Source: DATAOG01 sp963782885 | GTDB taxonomy: Bacteria; Pseudomonadota; Alphaproteobacteria; Geminicoccales; Geminicoccaceae | Direction of reading: 5' to 3' | Length of the DNA stretch: 64,000 bases | Assembly (NCBI GenBank): GCA_963782885.1 | Contig: CAWALL010000022.1 | Span: 1 to 64,000, forward strand | Shown here: positions 1 through 8,145 of the stretch, piece after piece | Layout of the letters: each line of letters begins with the position of its first letter | Position numbering within the stretch: position 1 is the first letter of the stretch | The notes under the pieces: model-generated | Databases searched by the model: none | The model's input: the letters and a program-made list of their open reading frames with translations, nothing else | Told to the model about the DNA's origin: nothing | Program-made: the position numbers and the translations under genes

Positions 1-315
1 CGGGCTGCCGGGCACGCCTCGTCGCGGCACCCGGCGCCCAGACCTATCCGCGCGGTCACGACGTCAGCAAGCAATGAGCGCGTTGCGTCATGCTCCCAAC
101 GGGAGCATTCTGGCCAGGGGACTGGCGCCATCTGGCAAAGGTCGGCTCAAGGGTGTGTTGCATGGGCATCTCATGCTGTTTGCCGCCCTTCTCATGAGGT
201 GGACCCGGGCCGGATTCCCTTTGACACGTGCGGGCAGCGCTCGCGGCGGCCCTGTTTTCTGTCGCCAAGGCCCGAAGACCTCCCAAATCCATCCAACGCC
301 CATGGCGGAGGCAGC
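1..315. other. Intergenic, no gene seen
   Basis: No reading frame here looks like a protein of any family I know. The stretch lies upstream of a solute-binding protein gene and may carry its promoter, but I see no convincing -35/-10 pair. Any gene to the left lies outside the window. Confidence 0.5.
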
Positions 316-1656
316 ATGCGGGCTCGGGCCGTCGTTCTTGCCCTAGCGGTCGCCCTGGCGCCGCTCGGCGCTAAGGCCGCCGACCTCGTGGTGTGGTGGC
401 AGAAGGGGTTCTACGCCCAGGAGATCGAGGCGCTCGCGGAAATCGTCGCAGCGTTCGAGCACAAGACGGGTAAGAAAATCGAATTCGACCAGCCGTCGGA
501 AGACGAAATCGGGCCCAAGACGCAGGCCGCTATCGAGGCCGGACAGCCGCCCGATTTCCTGTTCGGATTGTGGGTCACCCCCACTTACTATCCCCAATGG
601 GCCTACGAGGGCCGGCTGGTCGACCTCTCCGACGAGATCTTGCCGTTCGCGAGCCTGTTCGACCCGGATACGCTCGCCTTCGCCACGCTGCTCGACGCGA
701 CCACCGGCCGGCGAGCCCTCTACGCGCTGCCGATGGGGATCGGACCCAACCATGTCCACGTCTGGCGCAACCTGCTCGAGCAGGCTGGGTTCACCCTCGA
801 GGACGTCCCCAAACAGTGGGAGGCCTTCTGGTCCTTCTGGTGCGACGAGGTCCAACCGGCAGTGCGCCGGGCGACCGGCCGCGACGACCTCTGGGGCGTC
901 GGCCTGCCGATGTCGGCCACAGCGTCTGACACAAACATCGGATTCGAGCAGTTCATGCAGGCGTACGAGGCCAACTATGTAACCCCCGAGGGCAAACTGA
1001 TCATCGACGATCCCGAGATCAGACGCAGGCTGATACGGGCCATGGACAGCTATACGTCCATCTACCGCAAGCGCTGCACCCCGCCCGATTCGGTCAGCTG
1101 GAACGACCGCGGGAACAACAAGGCGTTCCTGGCTCCGACGGTCGTCATGACCGCGAACACCTCGCTCTCGATTCCGAACGCGCTGAAGGCTGACCGCCCG
1201 GAGGACTATTACAAGAATACGGCGACGATCGAATGGCCGGATGGCGCCGACGGCCAGCCACTCGCGATCTGGACCGGCTTCTATTCGGGTGCGGTCTTCA
1301 AGGCGGGTGGGCACGTTTCCTTGGCCAAGCAGTTCGTGCACTTTCTGGTGGCCGACGGCTGGCTCGCACATTATCTCGACTTCTCCCACGAGCGCATGCT
1401 GCCATCGATGCCAAAGCTGCTCGAGCAGCCGTTCTGGCTCGATCCGAGCGACCGCCACCTCATGGCGTCGGCGATCCAGTTCCTGACCCGCCCGCGCACC
1501 TACGTGTATTCGGCCTCCGGCGATCCGCGACACGGGATCGTCAACCGGGAGCTTGTCTGGGCCAAGGCGGTGCACCGCGTCGCGGCCGACGGCATCACCC
1601 CGGCGCAGGCGGTCGACGAGGCGATCGCCCGGATCAAGGAGATCCTGAGCGAGTAG
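316..1656 (+). CDS. ABC transporter solute-binding protein, family 1
   Basis: Periplasmic binding protein that would deliver a sugar or similar solute to an ABC importer. The ATG at 316 gives a clean signal peptide (MRARAVVLALAVALAPLGAKA, cleavage near residue 21); the reading frame is open further upstream to 199, but that extension does not resemble protein. The mature part starts DLVVWW, typical of the family-1 extracellular solute-binding fold (first strand before a helix with a KTGKKIEF segment), and the 446-residue length fits. No permease gene lies in the window. The ATPase at 3080 has the right type for this importer, so permeases may lie upstream of position 1. The substrate is unknown. 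Confidence 0.85.
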   Translation: MRARAVVLALAVALAPLGAKAADLVVWWQKGFYAQEIEALAEIVAAFEHKTGKKIEFDQPSEDEIGPKTQAAIEAGQPPDFLFGLWVTPTYYPQWAYEGRLVDLSDEILPFASLFDPDTLAFATLLDATTGRRALYALPMGIGPNHVHVWRNLLEQAGFTLEDVPKQWEAFWSFWCDEVQPAVRRATGRDDLWGVGLPMSATASDTNIGFEQFMQAYEANYVTPEGKLIIDDPEIRRRLIRAMDSYTSIYRKRCTPPDSVSWNDRGNNKAFLAPTVVMTANTSLSIPNALKADRPEDYYKNTATIEWPDGADGQPLAIWTGFYSGAVFKAGGHVSLAKQFVHFLVADGWLAHYLDFSHERMLPSMPKLLEQPFWLDPSDRHLMASAIQFLTRPRTYVYSASGDPRHGIVNRELVWAKAVHRVAADGITPAQAVDEAIARIKEILSE

Positions 1657-1732
1657 CCGCAACGCGCTCCGGCGGCGGGTCGGCGGCGCGCGTCGAGGCG
1701 ATGGACCGAGTTCAAAGGGGGGCAGCAGAGCA

Positions 1733-2563
1733 ATGGCTCGGTATGAACGCTCCGAGTTGGTCGCGCGCTTCCGGGAAATGGCCCGCCAGCGCGAGCCGAT
1801 CGTCGGCGGCGGCGCCGGCACCGGGCTGTCGGCCAAATGCGAGGAGGCGGGCGGCATCGATCTGATCGTGATCTACAATTCCGGCCGTTATCGCATGGCC
1901 GGGCGCGGCTCGCTCGCGGGCCTGCTGGCCTACGGCAACGCCAATCAGATCGTGCTCGAGATGGCGGCTGAGGTGCTGCCGGTCGTGCGGCGGACGCCGG
2001 TGCTCGCGGGCGTCAACGGCACCGATCCGTTCCTGATTGTCGACGACTTCTTCCGTCGCCTGAAGGAGCTGGGCTTCGCCGGCGTCCAGAACTTTCCCAC
2101 GGTCGGCCTGATCGATGGCGTCTTCCGCGCCAATCTGGAGGAAACCGGGATGGGCTACGGCCTCGAGGTCGAGATGATCCGCCGCGCGCGCGAGCACGAC
2201 CTGCTGACGACGCCCTACGTGTTCTCGACCGACGATGCGGTCGCCATGACCGAGGCCGGCGCCGACCTCATCGTCTGCCACATGGGGCTCACGACCGGCG
2301 GCGCGATCGGCGCCGGCACCGCAAAGACGCTGGCCGACTGCGTGCCGCTGATCGATCAGTGGGCCGAGGCGGCGCTGGCGGTGCGCGACGACGTCATCGT
2401 GCTCTGCCACGGCGGGCCGATCGCGATGCCCGACGATGCCGCCTACATCCTCAAGTCCTGCCGGCACTGCCACGGCTTCTACGGCGCCAGCTCGATGGAG
2501 CGCCTGCCGACCGAGATTGCGCTTACCGAGCAAACGCGTAAGTTCAAGGCCCTGAGCTTCTAG
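1733..2563 (+). CDS. Phosphoenolpyruvate hydrolase-family TIM-barrel protein
   Basis: 276 residues, a single domain of the PEP_hydrolase/TIM-barrel signal-transduction family. Features seen: an early glycine run GGGAGTGLSAK, then LIVIYNSGRYRMAGRGS, VLAGVNGTDP, GVQNFPTVGLIDG, and a late HGGPIAMP with YGASSMERLPTE. Members occur as single enzymes or as partners of UPF0261 proteins; the true substrate is usually unknown, and the PEP label is inherited. The ATG at 1733 is preceded by a G-rich Shine-Dalgarno region about 11 bases away. It is followed 28 bases later by an SRPBCC gene, so the two are probably co-transcribed with the flanking transporter genes. Confidence 0.8.
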   Translation: MARYERSELVARFREMARQREPIVGGGAGTGLSAKCEEAGGIDLIVIYNSGRYRMAGRGSLAGLLAYGNANQIVLEMAAEVLPVVRRTPVLAGVNGTDPFLIVDDFFRRLKELGFAGVQNFPTVGLIDGVFRANLEETGMGYGLEVEMIRRAREHDLLTTPYVFSTDDAVAMTEAGADLIVCHMGLTTGGAIGAGTAKTLADCVPLIDQWAEAALAVRDDVIVLCHGGPIAMPDDAAYILKSCRHCHGFYGASSMERLPTEIALTEQTRKFKALSF

Positions 2564-2591
2564 CTTCGAACCAGAACCAGGGAGGACGACG

Positions 2592-3032
2592 ATGGCGAGA
2601 GCTCATGCCAGTTCCGTGATCAACGCGCCGATCGAGCAGGTCTGGGCGCGCATCCGCGACTTCAACAGCATGACGAAGTGGCACCCGGGGATCGCCAAGA
2701 GCGAGATCGAGGGCGGCGGGCCCGGCGATCGGGTCGGCTGCGTCCGGGTGCTGACGCTCGGCAACGGCGCCGTCGTCCGCGAGCGCCTGCTCGAGCTGTC
2801 GGACATGGGGCACCACTACAGCTATACGATCCTGGACTCGCCGCTGCCGGTCGCGAACTACCGGGCGACGCTGCGGCTGCGCCGGATCTCGGACGGCAAC
2901 CGCACCCATGGCGACTGGACCGCGACCTTCGATCCCGATCCGCCGGAGAAGCAGGCCGACGCCGAGCAGATGATCAGCACCGACGTCTTCCAGGGCGGGT
3001 TCGACGCGCTGAAGAAGCACTTCGGGGGCTGA
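2592..3032 (+). CDS. SRPBCC-family (START-like) small-ligand-binding protein
   Basis: 146 residues starting MARAHASSVINAPIEQVW, the usual first strand and helix of the Bet v1/polyketide-cyclase-2 fold, followed by W-H-P-G, a GDRVGCVR hairpin and a long C-terminal helix (DVFQGGFDALKKHF). Such proteins enclose a hydrophobic ligand; no catalytic residues can be assigned. GGAGG lies 6-7 bases before the ATG. It sits between the TIM-barrel gene and an ABC ATPase, all on the same strand, so it probably belongs to the same transcription unit, but its role there cannot be read from sequence. Confidence 0.8.
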   Translation: MARAHASSVINAPIEQVWARIRDFNSMTKWHPGIAKSEIEGGGPGDRVGCVRVLTLGNGAVVRERLLELSDMGHHYSYTILDSPLPVANYRATLRLRRISDGNRTHGDWTATFDPDPPEKQADAEQMISTDVFQGGFDALKKHFGG

Positions 3033-3079
3033 CGCCGGGGCGCCGCCCGCGGCGCCCGGTCGCTGCCGTTGGCCGATCG

Positions 3080-4195
3080 ATGACGGGTGACGCGCTGACC
3101 GTCGAGCGGGTCGAGGTCGCCTTCGGCCCGGTCGCCGTGCTCAAGGGCGTGTCGCTCGACGTGGCGCCCGGCGAGTTCGTGGCGCTGCTCGGCTCGTCGG
3201 GTTGCGGCAAGACCACGCTGTTGCGCGCGATCTCGGGCTTCGCCGCGGTCGGCGCCGGCCGGATCCTGGTCGCCGGGCGGGACATCACGGGTCTGCCGCC
3301 CGAGCGCCGCGGCATGGCCATGGTGTTCCAGTCCTACGCGCTCTGGCCGCACATGAGCACGGCCCAGAACGTCGGCTACGGGCTGCGGCTGCGCGGCGTC
3401 GGCCGGGCGAAGCGCGCCGCCCGGGTACGCGACGTGCTGGCGTTGCTCGGGCTCGAGGGCCTGGGCGAGCGGCCGGTCACCCAGCTCTCCGGCGGCCAGC
3501 GCCAGCGGGTGGCGCTCGGCCGCGCGCTCGCGATCGATCCCGGCATCCTGTTGCTCGACGAGCCGCTCTCGAACCTGGACGCCCGGATCCGCCAGAGCGT
3601 CCGCCACGAGATCAAGGCGCTCCAGGCCAAGCTCCAGATCACCGCGATCCACGTCACCCACGACCGCGAGGAGGCGATGGTCATGGCCGATCGGATCGCG
3701 ATCATGGAGGCCGGCCGGATCGTACAGCTCGGGCCGCCCGAGGCGGTCTACAACCGCCCGGCCTCGCCCTTCGTCGCCGCGTTCATGGGCGCCGACAACG
3801 TGATCGAGCTCGACGCGCGGCCGGCGGACGACGCGGTCGCGATCGCCGCAGGCGCGGACAACGATGCCGCGCGCCTGCGCTTCGGCGCCCGCCCGGGCGA
3901 GGACGGCATCCACGTCGAAGGCGCGCTCGAGGGCCGGGCGCTCGCCCATTTCCGCAGCGAGGCCGCGCGCCTTATGGCTGCCGGCGAGGCGCCCCCGGAC
4001 AGCCTGGTGCTGCGCGGCGAGATTTGCCAGAGCTCCTATCCGGGCGGCTTCTATCGCTACGCCGTTGAGGTCGGCGAGCGCCAGTTCATGGTCGACGATC
4101 CGCGCCGGCTCGCGACCGGCGAGCCGGTCGGCATCTGCCTGCCGGCGGCGGCGCTGCATCTCTATCCGGCGGCGTCGGCCGCGCCGCGCCCGTGA
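3080..4195 (+). CDS. ABC transporter ATP-binding protein (PotA/FbpC type)
   Basis: 371-residue cytoplasmic ATPase. The Walker A loop is GSSGCGKTT near residue 38, the Q-loop is in MVFQSYALWP, the signature is LSGGQRQRVALGRAL, Walker B is LLLDEPLSNLD and the switch histidine is in HVTHD. A C-terminal TOBE-like region of about 120 residues follows, as in the spermidine/iron/sugar importer ATPases. The start at 3080 gives an N-terminus of normal length; longer readings in this frame have no homology. The gene ends by overlapping the GTG of the next gene by 4 bases. It could power the solute-binding protein at 316, but no permease is visible. Confidence 0.9.
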   Translation: MTGDALTVERVEVAFGPVAVLKGVSLDVAPGEFVALLGSSGCGKTTLLRAISGFAAVGAGRILVAGRDITGLPPERRGMAMVFQSYALWPHMSTAQNVGYGLRLRGVGRAKRAARVRDVLALLGLEGLGERPVTQLSGGQRQRVALGRALAIDPGILLLDEPLSNLDARIRQSVRHEIKALQAKLQITAIHVTHDREEAMVMADRIAIMEAGRIVQLGPPEAVYNRPASPFVAAFMGADNVIELDARPADDAVAIAAGADNDAARLRFGARPGEDGIHVEGALEGRALAHFRSEAARLMAAGEAPPDSLVLRGEICQSSYPGGFYRYAVEVGERQFMVDDPRRLATGEPVGICLPAAALHLYPAASAAPRP

Positions 4196-4680
4196 GCCCG
4201 CCCGCCGGTCGGGGCACCGCTCCGGTCCGCACGCTCCGGCCGTTCGCGCCCGCGGATCTCGATGGCATCAGCCGGGTGCACTGGCGGGCCTGCCGGGTCG
4301 CCTACCGGTTCATGGACTGGTCCTACACGCTGGACGAGGTTCGCCGTTGGTACGCCGGCAAGCTCAGCGAGTGGGACTGGGCGCAGGTCGTGACGGTCGA
4401 CAGCGAGATCGTCGCTTATCTGGCGGCAACCGGGGCGCACGTCGATCAGCTGTTCGTCGACCCGGACCATCAAGGCGCCGGCCACGGCCGCCTGCTGCTC
4501 GAGACCATGCTGGCGCGGGGGTTGCGGCCGGTTACCCTGCACGTGCTCGCCGACAATCGACCGACGCGCCGGTTCTACGAGAGCTTCGGCTTCCGCGAGG
4601 TCGGCTCCTGGTGGGATGCGCAGGACCAGGTCCTGAGCCTGGTCTATCGGCTCGACGGGGCCGCGGATCAGCCGGGCTGA
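4192..4680 (+). CDS. GNAT-family N-acetyltransferase
   Basis: 162 residues starting with GTG inside the stop of the ATPase gene (4-base overlap, translational coupling likely). The GNAT core is visible: VDQLFVDPDHQGAGHGRLLLE, with the Q/R-x-x-G-x-G/A acetyl-CoA loop modified to Q-G-A-G-H-G, and a C-terminal NRPTRRFYESFGFRE motif. The acceptor is unknown. The 3' end overlaps the convergent Mur-ligase-like gene by 13 bases. Confidence 0.85.
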   Translation: MSPPAGRGTAPVRTLRPFAPADLDGISRVHWRACRVAYRFMDWSYTLDEVRRWYAGKLSEWDWAQVVTVDSEIVAYLAATGAHVDQLFVDPDHQGAGHGRLLLETMLARGLRPVTLHVLADNRPTRRFYESFGFREVGSWWDAQDQVLSLVYRLDGAADQPG

Positions 4681-5909
4681 TGCCGCAGCTCGCAGAACTC
4701 GCAGCGGCCCCGCCGGCCGCAACGCTCGCGCCAGCAGGCGAGCGAGCCGGTGCGATCGAGCAGGATGCGCTCGAGGTGGTCGCCCCAACCCGAACCCTTG
4801 AGCAGCACGAGGTCGCCAGGTTGCAGCAGCGACTTGAGATGCGAGTTGAGCTCGGCGAGCCTGCCGAAGGTCAGCAGGCGATCGGTCCCGAGCGTACCCC
4901 GCAGCCGCTCGACGCTCGCCGCCCGGGGGCCGACGAAGACGACAATCTCGGCCACCTCGAGCGCTTTCTGCGCGAGGGCACGATAGGTGCGGCCAGCCTT
5001 GTCGCCGTAGTCCGAGAGGGTCCCGAACACGAGGATCCTGCGCTCCGCCCGTGCCGACCGCATGAACTCGAGCGAAGCCGGGATCGTGTACAGCGGCGCC
5101 TTGTGGGTGTCGTCGATGATGGTGACGCCCGCGAGCTGATGCGGGCACATCCGGCCCATCAACGGCTCGACCGCCTCGATCGCGCGCACCGCCTCCGGCG
5201 CCGGGATCTGCTCCGCACGCGCGACCGCGAGCGCTGCCAGGATCGGAAAGACGCCGTAGGCGCCGACCAGCCGTGAGCGCACGGTCAGCATCTCGCCGGC
5301 GTGGGCGACCCGCACCGACAGGCGCTCCGGCCAGGCCGCCTCGACCGCCAGCAGGCGGACGTCGGCCTCTGCGGATGTGCCGCAGCCGACCACCGGGGCG
5401 CGGGTGCGGGCGCGCATCGCCCAGACGTTCGGATCGTCCGCGTTCAGGATCGCGAGGCCGCCCTCGCTCAGCGCCTCGACCAGCCGCACCTTCTCGGCCG
5501 CCGTGGCGGCGCGGCTGCGGAACGCCTTGTAGTGGTCGTCGCCAACCCGGGTCACGACGGCGATGTCAGGCCGTACGAACGCGCTCGTGCGTTCGACGGC
5601 GCGCGGCCCATGGCCGCTGATCTCGACCACGCAGTAACGGTGGCGGTGCCTGGCGGACAGCACCGTGAGAGCTGCGTTCCTGATGCCATTCGGACCCAGG
5701 ACGACGCCATTGAGGACCGGTCCGCGCTGACCGAGGACCGCGGCCACCAAGGACCCGGTCGTGGATTTGCCGCAGCTGCCGGTCACGCCGACGAAGCGGA
5801 CCTGGCGCAGCCGGTCCCGGTTGGCCCGCGCGGCGAGCGTGAGGCCAAAGGTCAGCGCATCCTCCCCGGGCTCGCGAATGCCGTCCGGGAGAAACCTGGT
5901 CCACCGCAT
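4668..5909 (-). CDS. Mur ligase-family protein with C-terminal cysteine cluster
   Basis: 413 residues. An ATP-binding loop GVTGSCGKST near residue 40, a central ILNADDPN motif and the C-terminal domain element DDTHKAPLYTIPASLEFM identify the MurF/MurE-like ATP-dependent amide ligase fold. It is not in a dcw cluster and is shorter than MurF, so it is probably a side-branch ligase rather than a peptidoglycan enzyme. The last 25 residues contain C-x4-C-x5-C-x2-C, which looks like a zinc or Fe-S site and is absent from standard Mur ligases. The ATG at 5909 was chosen; a TTG at 5945 would add 12 basic residues. It is divergent from the gene at 6194. Confidence 0.8.
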   Translation of the reverse strand: MRWTRFLPDGIREPGEDALTFGLTLAARANRDRLRQVRFVGVTGSCGKSTTGSLVAAVLGQRGPVLNGVVLGPNGIRNAALTVLSARHRHRYCVVEISGHGPRAVERTSAFVRPDIAVVTRVGDDHYKAFRSRAATAAEKVRLVEALSEGGLAILNADDPNVWAMRARTRAPVVGCGTSAEADVRLLAVEAAWPERLSVRVAHAGEMLTVRSRLVGAYGVFPILAALAVARAEQIPAPEAVRAIEAVEPLMGRMCPHQLAGVTIIDDTHKAPLYTIPASLEFMRSARAERRILVFGTLSDYGDKAGRTYRALAQKALEVAEIVVFVGPRAASVERLRGTLGTDRLLTFGRLAELNSHLKSLLQPGDLVLLKGSGWGDHLERILLDRTGSLACWRERCGRRGRCEFCELRHQPG

Positions 5910-6193
5910 AGCGCGAACTCTGCGGCGCGCTCGCTGGCGGGTCAAGCACCGCTGATCCGGGCCGCCCTCGGTCTCCGGCGCCGGTCCGTACGGTCGCCAC
6001 CCGCGGCTGTCACGGGGCCGTCGCGATTGCCGGCTATGCCGCCCGCGCGGCGCGCTGTCGGGCCGCGCGATGGCGGCCGCCCGACGGATATGCTACAGAT
6101 CGGACTGGTCGAAGAGCGGCGAACACGCTCTCGGCGGGCGGCGGAGCGGCAATGATCCCGCGCCCGGGTCGAATCGAAACAAGGGAGACTGCG

Positions 6194-7345
6194 ATGCAAC
6201 GGCGGACATGGTTGAGTGGCGCAGCCGCGCTGGCGCTATTGGCGGGCCTGCCGGCGGGCGCCTCGGCCGAGACCGTGCTCAACGTGATCACGGCCGGCTC
6301 CGAGAACATGGTCGACTACGTCACCGACTACCTCGGGCCCAAGTTCGAGGCGACCCATCCGGGCGTCAAGGTGCAGGTCAGCGGCACCGGCCCGGGCGAT
6401 GCCGGCTCGCAGAAGATCTACGAGAAGCTCGAGGCGCAGAAGGCGGCCGGCACGAAGGCTTGGGACGTCGACGTCGCAGTCGTGCACCAGAAGATGGCGG
6501 GCCAGATGGTCCAGCAGGACCTGCTCGCCAAATACCGCGACCAGATCGACACCGGCAAGCTGGTCAGCCGCGACACCGCCAAGATGGCGCTGGGCACCGA
6601 CGTCGACGGCTTCGTGATGCCGATGTTCCACAGCCAGACGGCGCTCGCCTACAACCCGGACCTGGTGCCGGAGCCGCCGGCCTCCTACGCCGAGCTGGTC
6701 GACTGGGTCAAGGCGCACCCCAACCAGTTCGGCTACAACGGCATCAAGAACGGCATGTCCGGCGTCGCCTTCGTGGTCGGCTGGGTCTACGCCAACACCG
6801 GCGAGGCCAAGGAACTGCAGGACGGCCCCTACGACAAGTCGGCCGAGCAAAACTGGTCGCAGGCTCTCGCCGAGCTCAAGGACTTCAACCAATACGTCAC
6901 GTTCACTCCGGGCAACGCCGGCACGCTGGACATGCTGAACCGGGGCGAGATCGCGATGGGTCCGGTCTGGGTCGACATGTTCTACACCTGGCAGGCGGAC
7001 GGCCGGATCCCGCCGAACCTGAAGCTCAAGCTGATCGACCCGGGCATGCCCGGCCAGCCGATGTACTACGTGACCCCGGCCAAGGCCGCCCAGCCCGAGC
7101 TGGCGCGCGACTTCATCGCGCTCGCGACCTCGCCCGAGGTCCAGGCCGAGGGCATCGTCAAGAAGTTCAACTGGTACCCCGGCATCGACGCCAAGAACAT
7201 CCAGGACGCGATCGACCAGGCGACCTGGAACAAGCTGTTCGCCGACGTCACGCCCGAGGACCTGGCCTCGAAAGGCAAATCCTTCCCGATCGGCCCCTAC
7301 TTCGACGACATCCTCGAATCCTACGAAAAGCAGGTCGAGAACTGA
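6194..7345 (+). CDS. ABC transporter solute-binding protein, family 1, Tat-type signal
   Basis: 383 residues. The N-terminus QRRTWLSGAAALALLAG with AGASAE cleavage near residue 27 has a twin-arginine look (RRTWL). The mature protein begins TVLNVITAGSENMVDYV and has the two-lobed family-1 binding-protein pattern, with GNAGTLDMLNRGEIAMGPVW near the hinge. GGGAG sits about 8 bases before the ATG. No permease or ATPase gene adjoins it: the gene on the left is divergent and the region on the right is accessory DNA. It is either an orphan or was separated from its importer when the island at 7.4 kb was acquired. Confidence 0.85.
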   Translation: MQRRTWLSGAAALALLAGLPAGASAETVLNVITAGSENMVDYVTDYLGPKFEATHPGVKVQVSGTGPGDAGSQKIYEKLEAQKAAGTKAWDVDVAVVHQKMAGQMVQQDLLAKYRDQIDTGKLVSRDTAKMALGTDVDGFVMPMFHSQTALAYNPDLVPEPPASYAELVDWVKAHPNQFGYNGIKNGMSGVAFVVGWVYANTGEAKELQDGPYDKSAEQNWSQALAELKDFNQYVTFTPGNAGTLDMLNRGEIAMGPVWVDMFYTWQADGRIPPNLKLKLIDPGMPGQPMYYVTPAKAAQPELARDFIALATSPEVQAEGIVKKFNWYPGIDAKNIQDAIDQATWNKLFADVTPEDLASKGKSFPIGPYFDDILESYEKQVEN

Positions 7346-7393
7346 GGCGCAGCGCCTCGGCTAGGCTGCGGGGCGGGGGTACACCCTCCGCCC
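7345..7393 (+). terminator. Two GC-rich hairpins after the binding-protein gene
   Basis: Directly behind the stop codon are GAGGCG-CAG-CGCCTC and then GGGCGGGGG-TACA-CCCTCCGCCC. Both can fold as stable stems. No T-run follows, so this is at best an atypical or Rho-assisted terminator. Confidence 0.35.
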
Positions 7394-7468
7394 TGCCAGA
7401 CGCTCCCCTCCAACCGCCCCTATCGTGCACGAACCTCGCCGGCTGAAGGGGCTCGATAAAAACGGCCA

Positions 7469-8089
7469 TCAAATTTCCCGCGGAACATAGATTTCGTCTG
7501 GATAAGGTAGCCGTGCATTTACCTCCCGCAGCATCATGAGATAGCTGAGAACGGCCGCCTGAAACTCCTGATCGTCACCAATGGGACGATCCTTGTACGC
7601 GTGGATGGCGTTTCGCCGCTGCTGCACCAGCTCAACATAGGTGTCAAATTCGCGTCCAAGGAGTTCCCCGTTCTTGAAATACAGTCTCATCACGTCTAGT
7701 GAGAGGCCGTCCGGTGAGATCGGCGCCTGCTTCCTGTGGTGGTAAGCTTTCGCTGCTTTGAGACCATCGATGTCCTTTTGGTAGTCGTGGTAGAACACAG
7801 AGAGGAACAGCTTCATCGTCCTCTCAGTCAGGCTGCCGAGGTTTGCCCAAGCGAGGATCAGCTCGCCGTCTTCCAGCCGTTCAGGCGGTATCCTGATCCA
7901 CAGGCGTAGACATCTTGACAATGACACCTGCCAATCGAGGCGAGACTTACTCAGGATCCCGGCCGCTTCTATGGGCGCCCAACCATCAGCCATGCGCCAG
8001 AACCGGGCCAGGTTGCCATTGAGGCCTTCTATACGCCCGATTGCCTCAAGGACCGACATCGTTGACCAGCATGCTCCCACTTCGTCCAT
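7469..8089 (-). CDS. Hypothetical protein with HEPN-like motif
   Basis: 206 residues, mostly helical. Near residue 165 it has VQQRRNAIHAYKDRPIGD, an R-x4-H element in the style of HEPN ribonucleases, and this exact QxRRNAIHA context recurs in uncharacterised HEPN-like proteins. I do not recognise a named family. Start options are ATG 8089, TTG 8098 and ATG 8059; GAGGAAG upstream favours 8089. Base composition is clearly lower in GC than the neighbouring transport genes. It lies downstream of the AIPR gene in the same direction, with an IS1595-family insertion in the 140-bp gap between them, so expression from the original promoter is probably interrupted. A toxin or abortive-infection role is inference. 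Confidence 0.65.
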   Translation of the reverse strand: MDEVGACWSTMSVLEAIGRIEGLNGNLARFWRMADGWAPIEAAGILSKSRLDWQVSLSRCLRLWIRIPPERLEDGELILAWANLGSLTERTMKLFLSVFYHDYQKDIDGLKAAKAYHHRKQAPISPDGLSLDVMRLYFKNGELLGREFDTYVELVQQRRNAIHAYKDRPIGDDQEFQAAVLSYLMMLREVNARLPYPDEIYVPREI

Positions 8090-8145
8090 CCTCGGCAATC
8101 TTCCTCGTTACAGAGACGCAGATATAGATCGGGCGTATCTTCAAA

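Noticed and set aside
343..1857. 504-codon open frame on the minus strand
   Set aside because: Antisense shadow of the binding-protein gene in GC-rich DNA; its text is Arg/Gly/Ala-rich with no family match.
4192..4680. Possible toxin role (GNAT toxins of TA systems) for this acetyltransferase
   Set aside because: No DUF1778/RHH antitoxin gene precedes it; it is coupled to an ABC ATPase instead.
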